Source: Trichuris trichiura
Lineage: Eukaryota; Nematoda; Enoplea; Trichinellida; Trichuridae
DNA: 64,000 nucleotides
Direction of reading: 5' to 3'
NCBI GenBank assembly: GCA_037903355.1
Contig: JBAJFE010000029.1
Location: 930,001 to 994,000 of the forward strand
Positions 49,716 to 61,300 of the stretch are shown here, one piece after another; within the stretch, counting starts at the first letter, position 1, and each line of letters starts with the position of its first letter. The notes below the pieces were generated by a model. It saw nothing but the letters and a program-made list of their open reading frames with translations. It did not search any database and was not told the DNA's origin. The translations under genes were made by a program, and so were the position numbers.

Positions 49716-52700
49716 ATGACTTTTCGCAACGTGAGCCTATCGAGCAAAGCAAAAAGTTCTTCTGGTTCTTCCCACACGTCGAAGACATCGTATCGTTCTC
49801 TATCGCGTACCCTCGGTGCAAAAGTCTATGGTGATGTGTACTCATCTTTTGAATTGCCTGGAACCAAGATTTATCGCAGTGACGAAGTAATTTTTTCATG
49901 ATCTTATTTCAATTCACCCATGAAACTTTTTTTGCGTTTAATTCTCACCCGACCAAACGGGGTTGATAATCTATGCTGACATGACTTTCGGCTGGAATGC
50001 CCTATAAGCATGAGCCGCGGTTAAAAAGTTTAGACATAGTATGCGCATACTGAATTGTCTTCCAGATATTCACCTAGATTTACTAAAAGAATGGACATTT
50101 TTTCAGACTAGATTTTTATTGTGAATTGAACACCATGCTGAGCGATTAGAAGACTGTGAATGGCAGAATACCATTATGTGCTCTTCCAGCCTTGAGCTCA
50201 GGTTTCAGTAACTTTTTGGTTGTATGTATTAATGATAATCGTTTCACTTTAAGCTTGGATATAGTCTTTTTCAACGGGCTCAGAGGGTTAAACGCATCTA
50301 CGTTAGATTAGATTTAATTGCAGCTTTCAAAGACGATAATTAAATTCTGCATGACCAACATAGAAGTGCATTTGTGGGTGGGCTGTAAAAGTAGAATTAC
50401 TGTGCGACGAGGACTCGTTTAGTAACTGAATTTTTGTAAAGTGTTAATGTGTATGCGATACTAGCTTATTGTCACGAACGCTCTTGACAATTGCAGTTCT
50501 TGTAACTGCTGTTGGTAGCACTTAGATTTTTGCAAAAACGTTCTAGTCGGATGCGTCCATTGCATGAAAGTCTAATGGAATAAAGCGGACAGAATAACTT
50601 GCTATTTGCCCTTGTCCTCAAAGTGTATCAACGCATAGAATTTATAATATTATTCAAGTGCGCTGGAAAAGATGATTGTTCGGCATTAAACAACTAAATT
50701 ATTCCAAGTTGCAATTGGCATAAGAACTAACGTGTATAAAAATAAAGAAAGAAGCTTGCGCAATTTAAGCTGCAGTTAGTATTGAAGTAGCGTCTCAAGA
50801 TTTTGCAAGAAAATGGCTTCGTCGTTGTGCTCATTATTGGCTTCTGCGTAACACTTACCGTTTAGATTTACCACGGTTTAGTTCTTCTGAGCGATAGCAA
50901 AGGTTTCGGCCATCCTGCTAGATTGGAGCTGAATCCTGAAACACTAACAGTGCAGTTGCCAACAGCATTTGATGCAGGAGAAGTGGACAAGTTGAGTGAT
51001 ACAGAGCGTACAGTAGTAATTACAAGGCAACCGGATGGAGGTCTTGGTTTTTCCATTAAGGTACGTTTCTTTGAAGATATAACTTCGTTTAACGGCTGCG
51101 GTTGATTTCATTCTTCTACATTACTGTTAGCCTGTTTCAAAGCAAAAGTTTTATGGGCATTTAATCTGAAAGGCGCATTAACCTTACGTGGAGCATGAAA
51201 AGAACGTTCCTTCAAGAAAAAGCATTCTATATCCCGTTTCGTGTATCCGTCATAAAATGGGGCGTTTTTGAATCACTTTTCATTAAGTGCAATAAGTCAT
51301 GAATTAAATTACGTAGCTTTGTTTGTTCTTGGTTCCTTGCTAAATGGCTCTTTCCTAAATGAAAGCAGTGATAAGTTGCAATTTTTATGCGAACCTACGA
51401 CATCGCATTGTTGCACATGTTTCTTTAAACACTATGTTACTGTATTCAACTTGATCAGATGCTGCCTCTGACTGCTCACTTTCTGCCATAAAGTTCACGG
51501 AACGGTTATGTGAATAGTTATTACACAGAATGTTTTTGTCAAACTACTTTCCGTTTTTATCTGTAGGGCGGAGAAGATGGTTCGTGCAAAGTGCCCGTAC
51601 TCATATCCAAAGTCTCAGAGATGCAAACTTGTAAGTAGTTCTTGATTTTTGCTTTCTTATATACAGAGAGATTTTCTTGTATACAGAAAGAAGGAATAAC
51701 TGCTTCTTGAAGTAGTATGTTTCTAGATCGCATAGATTCATTCGAATATATAACTGACGTGTCAACCTTCGATGTTATAATAACTTCGCGGCTTTGATTC
51801 TTTGTAGACAAACGGTTTTATGCATCATTAATAATGGTTCGAAACGGTTTGTGCGATCTTGCTATTTGCAACAATTTTTTCTTCAGTGCATTTTACTGAT
51901 TTTACTATGAACATCCTCCTTTTCTACCTTGTGTGGAACATAACCGCTTCGCTTATGTCTGAAGCTGATCTTCAGCACTGCTGCCATATTTAATAAATGT
52001 AATATGCAGTATGCGTTAGTAAGTCTGAATTAAGTTACCACTGTTAATTGATCAGATGGCATTTAAGATTTCGCTTCATATCATCGGTAATAATGACTTC
52101 ATAATTCCAATTCGACTCGTCTGTTAAGTGAAAGCTCAATAAAATAGAACAGACAAAGCATTCGCTGTGTTTCCTCAAACTATTCAGCTCGTGAATATAA
52201 TAAAAACGTTTTTGAAGACCGTTACAAAGCATTTGTTTTTCTGCATCATATTTTTTTTAAAGCTGCAAATGCACATTGTTCCTTCTAGGCTACTCAGACT
52301 CTCCTTTGTTTGTTGGCGATACCATATTGGCAGTGAGTTGTCTCGCAATTTCTAAAGGAAACTGCGTTTTCATTACAAACTGTTCAGGTGAACCAGGAGC
52401 CAGTTGACGGTAAAACTCACGAAGAAATTGTGCAAATGTTGAGCAAAGGTGGCCCTGAGGTAACGCTGAAAGTGAGGTTTAACAGCGGAATGGCGCGTTT
52501 TTTGTGTAAAAGTAAGTATAACCTTTTTTGAGTTAAGAATGATGTTGTAAATTGTATTTAGGTGCTACAAACACGGCAAGTACAGTGCGTAGTGATAGCT
52601 TCACCGAAAAACCTGATGAAATCCCTGAAACCGATAATTTCATTTCCTTCGTAACCACCTGTTCAGATGTGCTTCCTCCCAAAGGGTGGAAGAATATTAC

Positions 52701-53989
52701 TACTATTCCGCTGCAAATGGCTTACGTTACGCGCTATCTGTGGGGTACGGACAGAGTAAGGCAAGCAGAACTGGCCATTGTATTAAGTGCTATGTGGTCA
52801 TTCATATGACTTGTAGGTCTAATGGTTTCGAAGTTCGCTCCGTTGACGGTACTAGTACAGGTGTCATTTTGATAGAAGATGCAAAAGTGTTGTCGTTGTG
52901 GGTCCGGCACATTTCGAATAATATAACTAATTTAAATAACAAGTCTATTAAATTATCAAATAAATATCTGCATCCCGATGAACTGGTAAATTAGGCTTCA
53001 TCATGTTCGTTAAGTTAGACGATCATGTTGTAGATTGTCTATCTGGGTTGGGTATGCGAACGACTGAATGTTACAAATGTCGAATCAGGAGACTTCTTGA
53101 AGTCCTGGGAGCCCCGGTTTCTCATTCTCAAAGGGAACGAATGCTTCTTGTTCGAATCACCACCCGTAAATGACAATGCGCAGAACGATTCATACTTACG
53201 TTTTCAAGCTTCAGATGAACACGGAAGAATTCAAGAACAGTGCCTTTTCTCAACAAATACAAGAGACGCGTTTTAGGGATTTAAAAGTAATTAATTTTCG
53301 TTACGTTGTTTTCTTACGTGGCTTTGTTCAGGAACACGAAAGAGTCGGCAAACGGGAATACAGCTTTATTGTAGAAACTGTCGTCGGGGAAAATCTTTAC
53401 CTGAGCGTTGAATCTTTTGACCAGCTCCTTCAAGTAAGAGGAGCTTGGCAGCGCTGCACATATTATGCAATAAATAAGCTTGAGGTACGTTTACCTTCAA
53501 ACACTTATCGATTTTCGTAATTAGAATATTTTTCAGACTTTTACTTTTGCGTGTGCCAACGAGGACCGACCATCTGCTCTGGTTTTTGATATTCGCCATG
53601 GCATCGGTTTTTACGACGTGTCAACCAAGGTAAGCTTCATCTTCCTAGTCCAATTGCTTAGTACAGATTCACAGAAGTATTTGTGGTGGTATAAATTTTC
53701 CGACCTGCGTTCTACAGCTGATGATGGCAAACTAAGGGTGCAACTCGTTTTCTACAATAAGAGATGCGAAAATGAACAGCACGTTGTAGTAAGTAGTTTT
53801 TGTTAAAAACATAATAATCTTTACAGTACTTTTTCTCTGTTGCAGAACTTGGACTGCACGGATTTAATAAGGCTGGTATTTTATCTTCACGCCTATCTGC
53901 TGGCACGAATCATGAGCGTCGATCCTGATTATTTGAATCTTAAATCGCCGAAGCCAAAGATTACTTCGGCCGGCGCATCAACGGCGTGA
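49716..53989 (+). CDS. Syntrophin, gamma-type, with a one-base frame conflict
   Basis: Syntrophins are adaptor proteins of the dystrophin complex at the muscle and neuronal membrane. Exons are 49716-49886, 50866-51060, 51567-51630, 52289-52332, 52388-52511, 52562-52755, 52817-52985, 53034-53165, 53215-53286, 53332-53484, 53537-53629, 53675-53788 and 53846-53989. After a Ser-rich leader come a split PH1 (IYHGLVLLSDSKG), a PDZ domain with the ligand loop GGLGFSIK|GG, and then THEEIVQMLSKGGPEVTLKV. PH2 follows (GWKNITTIPLQMAYVTRY ... FEVRSVDGTSTGVILIEDAK). The syntrophin-unique C-terminus has WWYKFSDLRSTADDGKLRVQ. The pattern fits gamma-syntrophin (C. elegans stn-2 type) better than alpha/beta. 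The GT donor at 52756 leaves phase 0, but the next exon needs phase 2. Ending the exon one base earlier gives 555 residues. The intron after exon 1 is 979 nt, and there may be further 5' exons. Confidence 0.88.
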
Positions 53990-55351
53990 GGCTATTCATA
54001 AGAATGGCAGTGTATTAGTAACGAATGTTAAAGGTGACAAAGCTTTAATGAATGTTGAAACTAGTAATATTCCGTTTATAAAATGCTAGGGACATTCACC
54101 AAAATGCTCTCTTTTCTATTGCATCAACAAAGCCAACGTAAGGGTCTACGGTTGACTAATGGGTATTGACTGCACCGGTTCTTCAATGCGTACTCAAACA
54201 CTTGAGAATTTGAAAGCTCGGGCTTTTGCAATTTAACGTTGATGTGCTTGTTTTGACACAGTCTTTCTGCTACTTTCAGTGACAAATCGTTCAACTCCGC
54301 CATCTCCTAATTCGTCAGGAACCACTTGGTGGGATCTCTTCACAGACGTTTTAGTGTCATATGTTTGCTAAACAGCAAATAGTGAGAATCGCAGAAGCTA
54401 AACGTTCATTTTTATGTACGGTTAGAGTATCATGCGCACGAATAACCGCTGAAAATGTTAATTTTTATGGTCAGGAGACCGGCATGGGTCTTAACCCTCA
54501 GAGCCTGACACCGGCAACTTCAAAGGGTAATGCGCTGCGGTAATGCGTAGCGAAGTGGGATTACCGGAACAACGGGAGGGAAGTTCACTGCGCGAGACTG
54601 AACACATGCAGAGCAGTTGGAATGGAGAACACAATGGAGCATCAGTTAACACATTCGGTTAGCGTATCGTCGAAAACATCGAAGGTCAACGATCCTATCT
54701 GCATTTAGAAAATATGTAAACTATTAATAAGCGCAGGTAAATATGCTTAATAAAAGTAATAGGCAATTTGGTTTCCCACATTTAAGCTCCTTCATTCTTT
54801 TGTCTTGTATGAGCACTTTTATTTCGGCTCAGCCGCCTCATTCTCCCCCTGGAATGATTACCAGTTCAGACAGTTTATTTCTTTATCCAAACGCCTAAGA
54901 ACGTTATCTGTAGTTTGCACTAGAAGTGCCTGTATTGTAAATAACTTTCCTTATAGATTGGCTGTTTCTTCTTCACTCAAAAGTCGTATGTTTATTTGTT
55001 TTTAGACGGTTGCTTCAAGTTTGTTTGTGCATAATATAGTTATGTTTATGGGCATCACAGAATTGTGTGTAATGATTTAGAAAGTGCTTAACATCATGCT
55101 TGTAATAAATTGAAAATTTGTTTTTAGGAAAGTTTTATATAGTGATGTTAATAACGGCTTTGTCTTGTTGCTCAATCTGCACGAGCAGAAACGAAACGTC
55201 TGAAAAGCGAAACATTTTTAACTGACATGCAATTAGAAAAAACGTAGCTGTCAAGATTGACGTTGTCCGTCGTCTCTCTGTTGGTAAGGGTCAAGGACAG
55301 GGCAAAGCCGTAATCAACATCATGAAATCGAGTTCCTGTTACGAAGTAAGT
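53990..55351. other. Convergent intergenic region, syntrophin and EGF/SEA gene
   Basis: This is 3' flank on both strands. No further gene is recognised. On the minus strand an AATAAA complement lies near 54988 and could serve the EGF/SEA gene. A plus-strand frame at about 55246-55345 (containing AVKIDVVRRLSVGKGQG) is unassigned. Confidence 0.45.
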
Positions 55352-58300
55352 TCAGCCTTTATGCAATTTTATGTGGTAGTGATAACAATACTTGCGGTTA
55401 CTGGATAATAAAATAAAACCCTTTACCCCAAGAATTTGAGAGGACGTATCTGACGCAGCTTCATCGTATTCAGTACTGGAGAAATCTTGCTCATCCTGAA
55501 GAACGGTAGCGTAAAAGCTGTTGAGAAAGAAAAGTTGATGTTTACATCGTAAGCTGAAGCTGCAGACTGGCGAGAAGCAAATGATTTTGCGTATGACTGT
55601 GACCCAGCACTCTTTGCCTAAACGTATATATGTTTCGATCAGATGTGCAGCAATCGCCTGCAACTGCTGCTATCAACCTACCTCTGTAATTGCTTCTGGC
55701 GGATAAACGTTGAATGCTGCTGTTGTAGTAGTAGTGACACCTGCTGCATTTGTCGTCTTCGTAGTAATTGTACGGGTTGTATCCTTTGTCACTTTTCGTC
55801 GAATCTCTTCTTGGTACGACGCAGATGAATATTCAGAGGATTCAGACATATCGTCGCGATAGGCATCAGCTCTTCCGGGTATACCTTGGGCAACATCTGA
55901 GAAAGCTATAGTTTCTGAACCGACTTGTTCGTCTCCTTGTCTTCCTTCGCCTTCCAAGTACTGCATCATTCGTCGATCAGCTCCAGCATCCGCTAAAATT
56001 TGCCATGTATATGCCTTTGTAAGCTAGCTTTTAAACACCTGCTGCATTCGTATAGCCTTTCATGGGTGGTTCCTTTAATTTGGCACGTGGTATGGAGAAG
56101 TCAGTGTAGAAGTCTGAGTCGCGTCCGTAACCAGCGGATAGTCCTTCGCTGCCTGAACTGGCGCCCATTTCTCTGTATATCAACCCGCGATTTCGAATAC
56201 AATGGCTGAAACAAAAATGTTGCGTTTGGAATCCGCAAAAAGTTCCAATATAAAATTGACTAACCACTTGAGACAGAAATAGAGGCAGCAAAGCAGGGTG
56301 AGCAAAAAGAAGATTATGGCAAAAATAATAACCAAAATTATGCGCACATCAGTAGTGCACTTCTCTCCTGTATACCAGTCATGACATCTATGAACATTAT
56401 ATTCAAATGACATAACAATATTCCGTTTTCGCTGTTGCTTACTGGCAGGTGGTTTTGTTGTCTTTGAAGATGCAGTCGCCATGGTAGTTGCATTCTGCGC
56501 AAGTGTCCAATTTCTCACGGCATAACACTCCTTCAAAAGTTAAAGATCCGTCTGGACAGCGACATTGTGGAGCTTCTCCTTTTCCTCCAATGCATACTGC
56601 TGGTGGGAGACAGTTGTGTAGCCCCAAAGCGCAGCGATCTGTGTCGCTGGGTTCTGCCGCAAAGTACATAGATTAGTATAAGGTAAGTGGCCCACTTAGC
56701 GACTTACTGAGACAAAATACGTCATCCAGCCCGAGCTGCGCTCTTGTGCTCACAGGGCTCTTCCTTATGTCCAAATATCCGTCAAGGCATTGGCAATCAG
56801 CACGGTCGCCAAAGTTAACGCATGTTGCATTTTTCTCCTTGCAAAACGGTAGATCAGCGCACAAATCGTACACACACTTCGTTCCTCGGGGTCCCGCGAA
56901 ACCGAATGGTTCAACATAGCCTGGCTTGCATTCGCATCGGTATTCCCCGCCAGATATGAAAACGCATTCTGCATTTGGATCACAAGTGTTCAAAGACTTG
57001 TCCGAACATGGATTAGAAACTAAAAGAGCTGCTATGGAGGTTTAAGGTAAATTAGATACTTGCTACCCATTGTGCACATGCGCCCTGGCTGACTAGGGCG
57101 CTTGTCTTCATATTTTGGTGGGCATCGGCAGGTGTAGCTTCCATCTTCAAGTGGTATGCATAAGCCACCCTTGAAGCAGTCATTTTTGTAGCATGCCAGG
57201 GATGGCTGCCATTCGTTGATATACAGCTCTGTGCCACCAATTGAATAACCTGTGCCTCGAATAGATTGTAACAATTCTTTATGGGCGTTGGCCGCTGTGA
57301 ACGACGCTGTCGGTGTAAAGTGTACTATGAACTCGAACCACAAGCCTTTGGTAAATGTGTCATTTATGCGAGAGGGATTTTGGATATCTCTCACAGCTAC
57401 ATCAACAAAGTTGCCATTCAGACTGGTTCTGCCATAGGCTTTTTTTATCTGCAAATTCCAGACTGTAGTACAAAAAAGATTTTAAGATTTACTCACGCCG
57501 TCTTCAAACATTTCGACGATCGCTTTGCGCAAAGGAGAGTCAGCGTCTGAGTAGTTTTTGCCATAGTACAATGGATCTTGGTTGCGCCTGATTACCCAGA
57601 GTGGCATTGATACAGGTAAGGTTTCTGAATAATTTTTTTCAGTTCTGACATATGAAAGAGATAAATATGGATACACTAATGAACGAGCTCATGGCTCTCT
57701 GAATTAATAGTTCACAGAATACGGATAGCAATTTGGTACCAACGGATATACAGTTTTTGCACATGGAATTCTTATAAAACACAAACTGCTTCCAAAATAT
57801 TTTTCCATTAGAATAATAGTATGTGCATTATTAGAGTGCTTTGCTTAAAATACAGGTATTTCGGTAAAGTAACTTAGCATAGAAAAACGATGGTTAAACT
57901 TAATTGCCAAGTCGCATTAAATTAACGTTCATGTTACGCTCCTGCTGGCATCATACTTTTAAAGAAGTGTGCATCGCATTGTAGCTTCAATTGAGGCTTA
58001 TTTCACATAACAGTATAGTGTAGATGCTCCTTACCGACACATTGGTCTCCAGGATGTTTACGACCAAAGCCGAACGGGCAGGAACATATTCTGCCACCGA
58101 TGCAAACTTCTCCGAGATCGGCTTTGCAGTGGCTTGTTCCACAAGGTAGTTCTGTTGTTGGCTTTGGAAGGGGAGCTTAAAGAGTAAGCATAAATATTCG
58201 TTCAAATAGAGTTGGTATGGCAAACCGCATGAGTCAACGCTGGTGTCAACATGAAGTTTTGAACTTCCGAGTTTTCCACTGGCTGCTTTGATTTGCTGGA

Positions 58301-61300
58301 ATAATGTTTTGCAAAACTGTTCCTTGTCAATGCTTCCCGGGCTGGTGTTAACAGTTGTATTGAAAAGCAAGCCACTACCGACAGTCGAGTAGGTTTTAGA
58401 CGGATCTTTGATGCTTTCCACTTCAAAGCTTACAGTTGACGAATCAAGGTCAGGTATTGCTTTAACTGCTTGGCCAAACTTAAACGAAAATTTCGCTACT
58501 ACTGCGCGTTGCAGCAAAGTTGCTTACAGCGGATAAATAAACGTTGTGCATTTCTATAAATCGTGGGTCGTTCTCATGATCATACACTGTACTCCATTGC
58601 AGTGGCATGGAGGCCCACCGATCAACAATAATTGGAACTTCAAACTTTTCTACTTGTATGCATGGCTGTCCAAGCAGGCGTCTGCTCATACCCTTTGGAC
58701 AGACGCATTCACCGCCGACGCAAACCTCAGACAGAGACGAGTAGCAGTGTTTTTCACCGCAGTTTGGCGGGAGCGTAGTTAGCGGTGGAGCTGTCGCTGA
58801 AATATTCAATTGTTATAGGCATAATGTGACTGTTTCAAACGCCTACGAATCATTGGCACGCAGTAAGTTCCTGGGTGAAGTACGTCTTTATCTACATATC
58901 CGCTAGGACATTTGCAGGCGCAAACTCCATCTCCACGATCTATTAGAATGGCTTTTTTGTCGCACTGATGCTGATAGCAAGCAAATGGTGGCTGCTGCTC
59001 ATCAATGTACAAATCAGTGCCTCCAATAGAGTAACCAGTTTGTTTGATGGACTGAAATAATTGTTGCCATGCTTCAGCTGGGCTTGGTTCATATCCTTTC
59101 AAAAAGTAGGTAGTGAATTCGAACCATAATCCGCTCTTCCAAGTTGAGTTCATTTGGCCGGGATCACGAATGTCCCTTACTTCGTTGCCTGCATATTGCG
59201 ACCATAAGTTCGTCCGTTCAAAAGCTTTACCAATCTGAAAAATCATTTGATTATAGTAACTTCATAATGTAAAAGTTTTATTACGGATGTATTCCCGTTT
59301 AATGTTCTAAATAACTCCGGAGCTTTCGGGTCGACCGAGACCCGTCTTCAGCGGTTGTGAATTACGGATGTCTATCCGTAATTCACAACCGCTGAAGACG
59401 GGTCTCGGTCGACCCGAAAGCTCCGGAGTTATTTAGAACGTTAAACGGGAATACATCCGTAATAAAACTTTTACATTATGAAAACATTTGTTCCCGTACC
59501 AAGAAACCACATTTTCAACGATTATAGTAACTTATCTTAAACGCCACCCTGCGTTTGAAATGATTAGTTAAAATTTTGAGTAATCACAAGTTAAGCTACA
59601 TCCAGATGAAGCGTTATAGCGCTGGCACGTTTTTAAAAATCTAAGACTTACGCCGTCATGGAATGTCTTTACAATTGTTTTATACGGTTCTGAGGAGGAT
59701 TCCGCGTAGGACCTGTTGTAATGCAATATTTCTTGATTCTTTCTTCTCACCAGTAAAGGCAAGTGTATTCCGATGATATCTAAGTAAAACTTAACATCAG
59801 CTCATATGATTAACCAAAGTCAATTTACCTTGGCAGTGGTCATTCGGAGCATGTCGGCCTTGCCCATACGGACAAGTGCAAACCTGTTTTCCAATGCATA
59901 CTTCACCTAAGGCCGTATCGCATTTTTTATTCCCACATAGTGGTTCTTCTGTCTGCTTTGGCGGTTCTGAATTTAAGTGGACCTTATCAAAATCGTATGA
60001 CAGTAAGAAATTAATTGTTCTGTTCCTTCTTGTAACGAAACGGCAGCAGAAGTAAAATTTAAATGTCAGGATCTTCTGAATGCAAACAAAACGGTAAATC
60101 TATGTTATTAACTTACTGCATATGCTGTACGACTCCGGCGTGTACAAATTAGTTGTTCCAATCTTATGGCCTGCTTTCTCAATGCTTTTTTCTAGCTCTT
60201 TGCAAATTTCTTCCTGAGAAGATGATCCTCGCAGTATATTCACCTTTGCTTCCACCAGCAGTCCTTCTGGGAGTTTCTGATTTACATGTTTAGAATTTTT
60301 AATTTCTGTTACTGTCGTATCGACGTAGAAGGGCTGAATGGATGTCTTGTCTATCGCCTGGTTTATCTATAAAATAACGTAGCATCTTTATTGAAAAGAA
60401 AATTTTTTGGTTTAAGCAGAATTATTACCCCATGAGAAAAGAGATCGGCGAACTCCATGAAACGTGGACTTTTGGAGTCAGTGAACGTGCTTGACCATAC
60501 CAAGGGGCTTTCCCCGAACCGATTAACTACCACTGGTATGACTACAGTGTCAACTGCAACGCAGTTGTCATTTTGGGTTGAACGACCAAATCCTGGCGGG
60601 CAAGAGCATTTGCCGCGAAGGCATACTTCGCCTTTTGAGGAACAGCAAAGGCGACTGGCACACTGAATGTCACACGGCTGCTCAGTGACGGGTGTCGTTT
60701 GAGTCGTTACTATAAATTTTCAGGCAAACTTAACGGCTGTTCATGTAGTCTGCAGTAATTAGTACCTTGCATGCAGTTTCTTCCTGGTTTGGTCACATCC
60801 ATGTCTTGATAGCCTTCCTTGCAAAAGCAGACATAGGAAGTGTCTGTATCTTGACACTCAGCATTTGGATCACAATCATTGAGAGCTGGATCTAAGCACT
60901 CATTATCTAAAACGTGGAATCTTAGCAGGAACGAATGCATGATCACCTTTGCTGATGAATCAGTACATTTGCATACGCGCCCTGGCTTCTCTGGATTGGG
61001 AGAATGGTCAACATACGGTGGCCGACACCTGCACTTGTACCCAACGAGCAGGTCTTCACAATCAGCTTGAGGATGACAATCATTCAGGTTAGGAGACTGA
61101 CATTCGTTGATAACTTTACAAAATGGTGGAAATAAGTCAAGTGATCGGAAAACTACTCTGTCTTACTTAAAGTGCATTCCCGTCCAGGCATTCTAGGATT
61201 GTTATCGTGATAACCAGAAATACATTTGCAAGTGTATCCATCCTCTTGATCAATACAGTTTGCATATCTGCTGCAGTTATTCATTTGATAATGCTCGCAT

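Noticed and set aside
52756..52816. Treating the syntrophin as a pseudogene because of the one-base phase conflict
   Set aside because: All domains before and after are intact and conserved, with clean splice sites. A local boundary or sequence error is more likely than loss of function.
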